Assembly: GCA_937898265.1 (NCBI GenBank)
Contig: CALEJM010000048.1
Location: 1 to 8,791, forward strand
DNA length: 8,791 nt
Reading direction: 5' to 3'
Source of the DNA: an uncultured Porphyromonadaceae bacterium
Lineage (GTDB): Bacteria; Bacteroidota; Bacteroidia; Bacteroidales; Paludibacteraceae
Shown here: piece after piece, positions 1 through 5,462 of the stretch
How the letters are laid out: every line of letters starts with the position of its first letter
Numbering within the stretch: the stretch's first letter is position 1
Notes under the pieces: model-generated
Databases searched by the model: none
Told to the model about the DNA's origin: nothing
What the model saw: only the letters and a program-made list of their open reading frames with translations
Translations under genes and position numbers: made by a program

Positions 1-1
1 G

Positions 2-955
2 GCAGAATATGCTTTGAAAGCCAACGACCCTTCTGCCGACAACGGCTACATCTACAAGAAAGGTTCTGCTGCCATGCTCTCTGGTTCTTATTCCAAGAGC
101 GGCCTGAGTGCTATGGTACAAGTGAAACGCAGTGACAACATGTCATTCCGCAGCCGCCGCACACAACGCGGCACCGCAGGCTTTATCAACCACATGCCTG
201 CCTTCTCCATGACCCAGACCTACGCTCTTGCTGCCCTCTATCCTTATGCCACACAGCCAGACGGCGAGTGGGCTTTCCAAGGCAGCTTCGGCTATACCTT
301 CAAACGCGGCACCAAGATGGGCGGCAAATATGGCACCACCTTCAAACTCAATGCCTCACACATCCGCGGTATCCAGAAAGACTTCGTTGACGACCTCTAC
401 GGCAACAAATACGGCGACAAAGAGTACGACCCTATGGGCTCTGACGGCTATACCTCAAAGTTTTTCGCATCAGGCGAGGAGTACTACACCGATATCAACC
501 TCGAGTTCCAGAAGAAAATCAACAAGAAATGGTACATCCAAGCCATGTACATGTATCAGCGCTACAACCAACGCAAGGTTGAGGGTCACGGCATCAACGG
601 CGACGTAGTGAAATCCAACATCATCATCGGCGACGTGAAATACCAGCCATCCAAGAACGTCTCCATGCGTTGGGAAGCTCAGGGCCTCTTCACCCGTCAG
701 GCTGAGGGCTCATGGCTCTACGGCTTGTACGAACTCTCACTCTTCAAATCGTTGATGCTCTCAGTGAGCGATATGTACAACGCCGGCACCACCAAACTCA
801 ATTACTATATGGTGGCTGCTGCCTACACCTGGAAATCACACCGCTTGCAACTCTCCTACGGTCGCACCCGTGCCGGCTACAACTGCTCCGGTGGCGTCTG
901 CCGTTATGTGCCAGCAAGCAAGGGCTTGAATATTTCGTATAACGTAAACTTCTAA
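2..955 (+). CDS. DUF6029-like outer-membrane beta-barrel protein, 3' part only
   Basis: The reading frame is open from the first bases, so the gene begins before the window; the TTG at 14 is an internal leucine, not a start. About 317 residues are visible. They are rich in alternating aromatic/polar stretches (for example YYMVAAAYTW, HRLQLSYGR) and end in NISYNVNF, a C-terminal phenylalanine typical of outer-membrane beta-barrels. Its position just before an Omp28-related lipoprotein (8-base gap) matches, from memory, a common Bacteroidales pair with DUF6029 family proteins, which are structural or porin-like proteins of unknown function. I see no TonB box or plug, but those would lie in the missing N-terminus. 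The barrel call is reasonably firm; the family name is recalled, not searched. Confidence 0.72.
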   Translation, partial: AEYALKANDPSADNGYIYKKGSAAMLSGSYSKSGLSAMVQVKRSDNMSFRSRRTQRGTAGFINHMPAFSMTQTYALAALYPYATQPDGEWAFQGSFGYTFKRGTKMGGKYGTTFKLNASHIRGIQKDFVDDLYGNKYGDKEYDPMGSDGYTSKFFASGEEYYTDINLEFQKKINKKWYIQAMYMYQRYNQRKVEGHGINGDVVKSNIIIGDVKYQPSKNVSMRWEAQGLFTRQAEGSWLYGLYELSLFKSLMLSVSDMYNAGTTKLNYYMVAAAYTWKSHRLQLSYGRTRAGYNCSGGVCRYVPASKGLNISYNVNF

Positions 956-963
956 TATAAGAT

Positions 964-1851
964 ATGAAACACAACATCCTTACTGCATTTGCAGTAATAT
1001 CAATGATATTCGTTGCTGCTGCTTGCACCGTTATCCCGGAAGATGAACGTATAACCAGCGGTCCTGTCTCCTTCGGCACAAAGAGCGTGCTCCTTGTGGA
1101 GTTCACGGGTTGGAAATGTGTCAACTGTCCCGACGCTGCCAAAGTGGCTCACCAGTTGCTCGAGCTTCACGGCGACAACCTTGTTGTTGTCGGCATTCAC
1201 CCTGACGGCGCCTCATGGTGCATCCCGACAGGCGCGGCCCTCGACCTCCGTACCGAGGTAGGCGGCAAATACTGGAGCTATTTCGGTTCGCCTGTTTCGT
1301 TCCCTGTCGGTGTCATTGACTTCTACCCCTTCAAGGGTGATTATCTCCTTGACCGCGACCTCTGGGCTCCAAGCGTAGCCAAACGCCGCACCTTGTACCA
1401 AGACATCTTCCTGGTTCCTACAATAGAACTCAACGGTCGCACTCTCGACATCCAAACCCGACTCTTCACTATGGAAGATACGGTGTCCACAAAAGACCTC
1501 AGCATGATTGTTTGGATTACCGAGGACAATATCGTTGGCCTCCAGTTGGAAGGTAGCGAACCGAACCCTCAATACGTTCACAACCACGTGCTCCGTGCTG
1601 CCGCCACCCCAGAGTGGGGAGAAGATGTCGACGCCCCTGCAGGCGGTGCGCCAACCTTCCACCATGCAAACATCACCCTTGACGAGTCTTGGATGATCAA
1701 CAATTGCAATGTGGTGGCTATACTCATCGATAAGGCAACCAAAGAGGTGCTTTCTGTTCGCCAAGTTCCTGTCGTCAACACATCTGCCGGAGAAGGTGGC
1801 GAAGAAGGCGGTGAAGAAGGTGGTGAAGGTGACATTATTGATATAATATAA
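964..1851 (+). CDS. Omp28-related outer-membrane lipoprotein with thioredoxin-like CxxC
   Basis: The 295-residue product starts with an SPII signal (hydrophobic residues 5-20, lipobox VAAAC, lipidated Cys21). Residues 42-80 read as the first half of a thioredoxin fold: a strand (VLLVEFTGW), then CVNC at 52-55, a helix, and a strand (LVVVGIHP). The segment around 109-118 (SPVSFPVGVI) has a proline (114) placed like the cis-proline of that fold. Other cysteines are at 86 and 248. The C-terminal half (about 170-270) looks like a beta domain seen in Omp28 relatives. The protein ends in an acidic Gly/Glu repeat (276-290). It is presumably anchored in the outer membrane. The true partner or substrate is unknown. 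The gene follows the barrel gene by 8 bases and precedes the first small lipoprotein by 41 bases, so all three are probably one transcript. Confidence 0.85.
   Translation: MKHNILTAFAVISMIFVAAACTVIPEDERITSGPVSFGTKSVLLVEFTGWKCVNCPDAAKVAHQLLELHGDNLVVVGIHPDGASWCIPTGAALDLRTEVGGKYWSYFGSPVSFPVGVIDFYPFKGDYLLDRDLWAPSVAKRRTLYQDIFLVPTIELNGRTLDIQTRLFTMEDTVSTKDLSMIVWITEDNIVGLQLEGSEPNPQYVHNHVLRAAATPEWGEDVDAPAGGAPTFHHANITLDESWMINNCNVVAILIDKATKEVLSVRQVPVVNTSAGEGGEEGGEEGGEGDIIDII
1789..1833 (+). repeat. Short tandem Gly/Glu-coding repeat
   Basis: Near the 3' end of the Omp28-like gene, imperfect 12-base units encoding Gly-Gly-Glu-Glu are repeated about three times. This gives an acidic low-complexity tail just before the hydrophobic terminal residues DIIDII. 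Such purine-rich repeats can change copy number, but only one allele is visible here. Confidence 0.7.
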
Positions 1852-1892
1852 ACAACAAAAACAAAATAATCACTAAACTAAATTTTATCACA

Positions 1893-2393
1893 ATGAAAAA
1901 AGTTTTTTCAGCAGTTCTCCTTGGTCTTGCAGTAGTTTTCTCTGCTTGCGACGAACCAAATAAACCAAACGAACCAGTAAATGAAGTGCCATTCACCCTT
2001 CAAGTTCAAACCGCTTCAGGCGAGATGATTGAGGCAACTGATGGTATGACCATCTCTGTTTCTGAAATCAACGAAATGACTGGTCAAATGACTTTTGATG
2101 GCAAAATCATCAAAACTCAAGACGACGACTTCACCTTGAATGTTGATGTTGAGCGTATCCTCGTTGACGGCGCTATGGACGAGCTCTGCCTCTCACAATG
2201 CGTTCCTGGCAACGGCCAAGCTACCCAAACCTTCACCGACGAAATCAGCAAGACAGAGACTGAGTTCTATGCTCACATGACTCCTGCCAACGCTGTGGTT
2301 TACAAAGTGAACTATTTCTTCCACGTAGAAGGTAAAGAGAAGGGCATCATGCTCCACGTTGAGTATGACGCTACTGCATTGGCTGGATTATAA
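1893..2393 (+). CDS. Small CLSQC-motif lipoprotein, paralog 1
   Basis: This 166-residue lipoprotein has a short signal peptide ending in FSAC (lipidated Cys19) and a Pro/Asn-rich linker at 20-32. One domain follows, made largely of predicted beta strands. Its landmarks are EINEMTGQMTFDG (58-70), DELCLSQCVPGNG (96-108) with Cys99 and Cys103 as the only mature cysteines besides the lipid anchor, FYAH-TP (125-131), and a final YxVxYFF...LHVEYDA. It is clearly paralogous to the genes at 2536 and 3077. The Cys-x3-Cys followed by F-x-H-x-x-P and a last V-x-Y strand recalls small beta domains in secreted Bacteroidetes proteins, but I cannot name a family. An intrinsic terminator lies about 30 bases after the stop codon. 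No Shine-Dalgarno is visible; the upstream stretch is A/T-rich. Confidence 0.88.
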   Translation: MKKVFSAVLLGLAVVFSACDEPNKPNEPVNEVPFTLQVQTASGEMIEATDGMTISVSEINEMTGQMTFDGKIIKTQDDDFTLNVDVERILVDGAMDELCLSQCVPGNGQATQTFTDEISKTETEFYAHMTPANAVVYKVNYFFHVEGKEKGIMLHVEYDATALAGL

Positions 2394-2419
2394 TCTCGCC
2401 ATACAATATATATAATATA

Positions 2420-2459
2420 TAGAGGTCGCGGTCTTGAAACTGCGACCTCTATTTTTTTT
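2420..2459 (+). terminator. Rho-independent terminator after paralog 1
   Basis: The arms 2421-2432 and 2439-2450 pair over 12 base pairs (one G-U), closing a six-base loop. Eight T residues follow at 2452-2459. This is a textbook intrinsic terminator inside the lipoprotein array. Confidence 0.92.
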
Positions 2460-2469
2460 GAAAAAAAAG

Positions 2470-2503
2470 TTGCCTTTCGCTGCAACAAATGACCCTCTTT
2501 TTG
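2470..2503 (+). promoter_or_regulatory. Weak promoter candidate for paralog 2
   Basis: Some promoter is expected here because a strong terminator lies just upstream. TCTTTTTG (2496-2503) differs from the Bacteroidetes -7 consensus TAnnTTTG at one defined base. A TTG lies at 2470-2472, but the 23-base spacing is longer than the usual 19-21. A TATAAT at 2510-2515 is an alternative, without a good upstream element. Confidence 0.3.
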
Positions 2504-2535
2504 TGTCTCTATAATAGAAAATAAATCCAAAAGCT

Positions 2536-3063
2536 ATGAAAAAAATCTTTTCAATGATGGCTGCCGTGGCAGCGATGGCGCTTTTCGCCGCTTGTAATCA
2601 TAATGAACCTGTGTTACCTCCTCCTGGTCCAGATGATTATGATCCAGAATATTATATTGAATATAAAGATGCCGACGGCGAAACCAAACAAGTTTACTTT
2701 GGCGAGCCAACGGTTGTGGTTACAGTTGACGAAATCAACGAATTAACAGGTCAACTCTCTTTTGAGGGTGCCATCGTAAAGGTCAGCGAAGAAGATTTTA
2801 TGTTGGATGTCATCGTTACCCGCACCGTTTTGGATGGCACTACCGACGAACTCTGTCTCTCACAATGTGAACCTGGCAATGGCGAGATGACGCAGACTTT
2901 CACTGATAAAATCAGCCTGAGTTCAACGCCATTCTATTCCCATTTGACTCCTGCTGAGGCAGAAATCTATACGATTGAATATCGCTTTCAAGCACAAAAC
3001 TCTAACCTCGAAATCCGCTTCCTCGTCAACTACGACGCCAGCGATTTGGAAGAAACAGAATAA
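2536..3063 (+). CDS. Small CLSQC-motif lipoprotein, paralog 2
   Basis: This 175-residue lipoprotein has a signal peptide ending in LFAAC (lipidated Cys20), then a proline-rich, acidic linker (EPVLPPPGPDD) that probably holds the domain off the membrane. The shared core is present: DEINELTGQLSFEG (65-78), DELCLSQCEPGNG (104-116; Cys107 and Cys111 are the only mature cysteines apart from the anchor), TPFYSHLTP (131-139) and a final FLVNYDA. It is more divergent from paralogs 1 and 3 than they are from each other, most clearly in the signal peptide. It opens the second half of the cluster, after the terminator, and lies 13 bases before paralog 3, so these two are almost certainly co-transcribed. 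No function is known to me. Confidence 0.88.
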   Translation: MKKIFSMMAAVAAMALFAACNHNEPVLPPPGPDDYDPEYYIEYKDADGETKQVYFGEPTVVVTVDEINELTGQLSFEGAIVKVSEEDFMLDVIVTRTVLDGTTDELCLSQCEPGNGEMTQTFTDKISLSSTPFYSHLTPAEAEIYTIEYRFQAQNSNLEIRFLVNYDASDLEETE

Positions 3064-3076
3064 AACATAAAACATT

Positions 3077-3595
3077 ATGAAAAAAGTTTTCTCTTTTGTC
3101 CTTCTTGGACTTGCCGTGCTTTGCTTCGCTGCCTGTGAACCAGGAACACCACCTGTACCACCACCAGCACCAGATCTCGCCGAGTTCTATATTGAATATG
3201 AGGACGAGTCGGGCAACGTGGTGACCCTCAACGATGGCGACAGTGTCTCCGTTACCATTACTGAAATCAACGAGATGACCGACCAGATGACCTTTGACGG
3301 TCGTATCATTAAAGCCTCAGAAGGCGATTTCGAAATCTGGGTTGACGTCAATCGCGAAACTGTAGATGGCACTATGGACGAACTCTGCCTCTCGCAGTGT
3401 GTTCCTGGCAATGGTCAAGCCTTTCAAATGTTCAGCGACGTAATCACCGAAGATGTGACCCCTTTCTACGCTCACATTACCCCCGAGGATTTCAAAACCT
3501 ATGTTATTCACTATTGGTTCCGTGAGGCAGGTGTCGGTGTTGCTGGCATCCACATCACAGTGTTCTATAATGTAGAAGCTGCGTTAGAAGACTAA
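3077..3595 (+). CDS. Small CLSQC-motif lipoprotein, paralog 3
   Basis: This 172-residue lipoprotein has a signal peptide (MKKVFS-VLLGLAV core) almost the same as that of paralog 1, with its lipobox ending at Cys20. A linker of Pro repeats (PPVPPPAP) follows. The core motifs are TEINEMTDQMTFDG (62-75), DELCLSQCVPGNG (101-113; Cys104 and Cys108), TPFYAHITP (128-136) and a terminal HITVFYN strand. The CLSQC region is also very similar in nucleotide sequence among all three genes, which points to fairly recent duplication or exchange. The next lipoprotein gene starts 16 bases after its stop. The beta-rich single-domain reading comes from the strand-like alternation in the sequence, not from a search. 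Confidence 0.88.
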   Translation: MKKVFSFVLLGLAVLCFAACEPGTPPVPPPAPDLAEFYIEYEDESGNVVTLNDGDSVSVTITEINEMTDQMTFDGRIIKASEGDFEIWVDVNRETVDGTMDELCLSQCVPGNGQAFQMFSDVITEDVTPFYAHITPEDFKTYVIHYWFREAGVGVAGIHITVFYNVEAALED

Positions 3596-3611
3596 CTAAT
3601 ACTATATTGAT

Positions 3612-4097
3612 ATGAAAACAAAACATGTGATTTTTGCCTTGGCTTTGGTGGCCGTTGCCGCACTCTTTATCTGCTGTGACGGTCTGAACGGAATTGGCAG
3701 CACCGTGTCTGTATCTGGTTGCAAATCTGGTAGCTATGTTCAACAGATGGGCGCTCGTGCCGACTCGCTTGTAGCCCAAAATCCAAACCATTGCTATCTT
3801 ATGGTAGAGTGGGAGGGCGAGAATAACTATAAAGTGGTTCATCGCACTACACGCAACTGCGGCAGAGGCTTGAAGGCGAACGTCAACATCTCTGGTCGGA
3901 CTATCAAACTTACAGAGCACGAGACTTCTGGTCCATTGGTCAACTGCATCTGCCCTGTTGATGTGGAGGTTCACCTCACAGACGTCGAACCGGGAACCTA
4001 CCGTTTTCTGCTCCCAAGAGTAGCTGGTATCGAGTTGATGATTGACCTCAACTCAGCAACAGATACCGTCGTCTTTGTTGGAGGCAGTTATTATTAA
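3612..4097 (+). CDS. Cysteine-rich small lipoprotein, unknown function
   Basis: This 161-residue product has a strong hydrophobic signal (residues 5-20) ending in FICC; Cys21 or Cys22 would be the lipidated residue. The mature part has five more cysteines: 37, 61, 83, 112 and 114, the last two in the motif NCICPVDVEVHLTDVEPGTYRF (split here as NCICPVDVEV at 111-120, then HLTDVEPGTYRF). A C-x-C-P-x-D-V-x-V strand followed by a 'G-x-Y' turn resembles, from memory, a domain found in small Bacteroidetes lipoproteins, but I cannot give a family name. It does not share the CLSQC core of the three preceding genes. It is the last gene of the second lipoprotein transcript and is followed by a long hairpin. 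Confidence 0.8.
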   Translation: MKTKHVIFALALVAVAALFICCDGLNGIGSTVSVSGCKSGSYVQQMGARADSLVAQNPNHCYLMVEWEGENNYKVVHRTTRNCGRGLKANVNISGRTIKLTEHETSGPLVNCICPVDVEVHLTDVEPGTYRFLLPRVAGIELMIDLNSATDTVVFVGGSYY

Positions 4098-4108
4098 TGG
4101 AATTTGTG

Positions 4109-4169
4109 TTCATCCATTATAAAACAGTGGGCTGCAACAATGTTTGCGGCCCTTGTTGTAATGGATGAA
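4109..4169. repeat. Long interrupted hairpin after the lipoprotein cluster
   Basis: Outer arms 4109-4119 and 4159-4169 are perfectly complementary (11 bp). Inner arms 4129-4137 and 4144-4152 pair over 9 bp with one G-U and a six-base loop. There is no proper T tract, so it is not a classic terminator. Because it lies upstream of both nadA promoter candidates, it more likely forms the 3' end of the lipoprotein mRNA. Confidence 0.7.
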
Positions 4170-4190
4170 TAATTCTGCTCCATTTTATCT

Positions 4191-4218
4191 TACCTTTGAA
4201 AAAGATACGTTAACTTTG
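4191..4218 (+). promoter_or_regulatory. nadA promoter region, two -7 candidates
   Basis: Two sites fit TAnnTTTG exactly: TACCTTTG at 4191-4198 and TAACTTTG at 4211-4218. Neither has a clear TTTG 19-21 bases upstream. Use of the second would leave a leader of only about 15-20 bases before the ATG at 4241; use of the first about 35. Confidence 0.5.
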
Positions 4219-4240
4219 CAGCCGAAAAATATTGTACATT

Positions 4241-5173
4241 ATGGAACACGCAGAACTCGTAAGAGAAATCAATAGACTCCGTAAGGAAAAGAATGCAATT
4301 ATCATGGGTCACTATTATCAGACTGGTGATATTCAGGATATTGCAGATTTTGTTGGCGACAGCCTCGCTTTGGCTCAACAAGCCGCTAAAACTGATGCTG
4401 ACATCATTGTCATGTGTGGCGTTCACTTCATGGGTGAGACCGCTAAGATCCTTTGCCCCGACAAAAAAGTGCTTGTGCCTGATATGAACGCTGGCTGCTC
4501 GTTGGCCGACAGCTGTCCTGCCGACAAGTTCGAGGAGTTTGTTAAAGCACATCCTGACCACACCGTCATCTCATACGTCAACACCACAGCAGCCGTAAAG
4601 GCGGTGACCGACGTAGTAGTTACCTCTACCAACGCTCGCAAGATTGTGGAGCAATTCCCACAAGATGCCAAGTTGATTTTTGGTCCGGACCGCAACCTTG
4701 GTGGTTACATCAACTCAATCACTGGTCGCAACATGCTCCTCTGGGACGGCGCTTGCCACGTTCACGAGCAGTTCTCCGTTGAGCATCTCGTTCAACTCAA
4801 GAAAGAACACCCAAATGCTAAGGTGTTGGCTCACCCAGAGTGTAAGAACACTGTGTTGATTCTCGCCGATCTCGTTGGTTCAACACAGGCTCTGCTCAAC
4901 TATGCTACCGAAAGCGACGAGCAGGAGTTCTTGGTGGCTACCGAAAGCGGCATCCTCCACGAGATGCAGAAACGCAGTCCTAACAAACGCTTCATCCCTG
5001 TGCCTCCAGTTGACAGCACTTGTGGTTGCAACGAATGTAAATTCATGCGTCTCAATACAATGCAGAAAATCTACGACTGCTTGAAAAACGAGACTCCAGA
5101 GATTCACGTTGACGAAGCTATCCGCGAGAAAGCCGTTCGCCCAATTCTCCGTATGTTGGAGATGAGCAAGTAA
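4241..5173 (+). CDS. nadA: Quinolinate synthase
   Basis: NadA condenses iminoaspartate with dihydroxyacetone phosphate to give quinolinate in de novo NAD synthesis, using a [4Fe-4S] cluster. From ATG 4241 the protein is 310 residues, normal for the shorter NadA type. Landmarks are the N-terminal MGHYYQ (22-27), MNAGCSLAD with Cys86, WDGACHVHE with Cys172, HPECK (198-202), and TCGCNECKFM with Cys266. Cys86, Cys172 and Cys266 match the three cluster ligands by spacing and context. An in-frame TTG at 4232 would add three residues, but the ATG is preferred because the sequence from there reads like other NadA N-termini. No nadB or nadC is adjacent, and the gene appears to be its own transcription unit with promoter candidates upstream and a terminator downstream. 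Confidence 0.96.
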   Translation: MEHAELVREINRLRKEKNAIIMGHYYQTGDIQDIADFVGDSLALAQQAAKTDADIIVMCGVHFMGETAKILCPDKKVLVPDMNAGCSLADSCPADKFEEFVKAHPDHTVISYVNTTAAVKAVTDVVVTSTNARKIVEQFPQDAKLIFGPDRNLGGYINSITGRNMLLWDGACHVHEQFSVEHLVQLKKEHPNAKVLAHPECKNTVLILADLVGSTQALLNYATESDEQEFLVATESGILHEMQKRSPNKRFIPVPPVDSTCGCNECKFMRLNTMQKIYDCLKNETPEIHVDEAIREKAVRPILRMLEMSK

Positions 5174-5241
5174 GCAACCTCGCGCAAGTCTCAAACAGTA
5201 ATATAACTGCTGAATAAATAGACAGTTAATAATAATTACGC

Positions 5242-5280
5242 CAAAGCCGTACGATTTTTGTCGTACGGCTTTGTTTGTAT
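5242..5280 (+). terminator. Rho-independent terminator after nadA
   Basis: Arms 5242-5254 and 5261-5273 are perfectly complementary (13 bp) around the six-base loop TTTTTG, followed by a T-rich tail (TTTGTATT). The stem is symmetrical (A-rich left flank, T-rich right flank), so it may work in both directions. Its right end also supplies the predicted -33 element of the next promoter. Confidence 0.88.
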
Positions 5281-5300
5281 TATAAAAGTAATTATCTTTG
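5270..5300 (+). promoter_or_regulatory. Bacteroidetes-type promoter for the decarboxylase gene
   Basis: TTTG at 5270-5273, a 19-base spacer, then TATCTTTG at 5293-5300 is a full match to the TTTG-N19-21-TAnnTTTG consensus of the primary sigma factor in this phylum. Transcription would start near 5307, giving a leader of about 155 bases. Confidence 0.72.
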
Positions 5301-5304
5301 CAAG

Positions 5305-5462
5305 CGGATTTGTTTGCCGTTCTTTTGTGAAATCCGAGTGAGACGGATGAATAAAAATTTTCCTATCCGACGAATTTAGATTCTCAAAAATTAGGCAAAC
5401 TAATCAACTTACTTTGAAAAACTTTTTTGTTGTACTCATAACAGACTTAGGTTTTTGGATTT
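5305..5462 (+). promoter_or_regulatory. Long, potentially structured leader of the decarboxylase mRNA
   Basis: This stretch has no convincing ORF. It contains complementary segments: 5305-5311 with 5330-5336 (7 bp), 5344-5348 with 5365-5369 (5 bp), and 5312-5318 with 5394-5400 (7 bp). The first and third pairings use neighbouring left arms and would be hard to form together, so two alternative folds are possible. I recognise no known riboswitch. Confidence 0.4.

Noticed and set aside
14..16. TTG at 14 as the start of the first gene
   Set aside because: The same frame is open to the window edge and the protein lacks a signal peptide there, so the gene simply begins outside the window.
1213..1764. 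183-codon open frame on the minus strand opposite the Omp28-like gene
   Set aside because: The plus-strand gene has a signal peptide, lipobox and CVNC motif; the antisense frame has none and lacks any neighbouring signals.
2469..2486. GTTGC...GCAAC hairpin before paralog 2 as an operator
   Set aside because: A five-base-pair stem in a low-complexity spacer is too short to separate from chance.
4232..4240. TTG at 4232 as the nadA start
   Set aside because: The in-frame ATG nine bases later gives the usual NadA N-terminus, and a TTG start would need a leader even shorter relative to the downstream promoter candidate.
5409..5416. TTACTTTG as a second promoter -7 element for the decarboxylase gene
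   Set aside because: The second base is T where the consensus has A, and no TTTG lies 19-21 bases upstream. The site at 5293-5300 is a full match.
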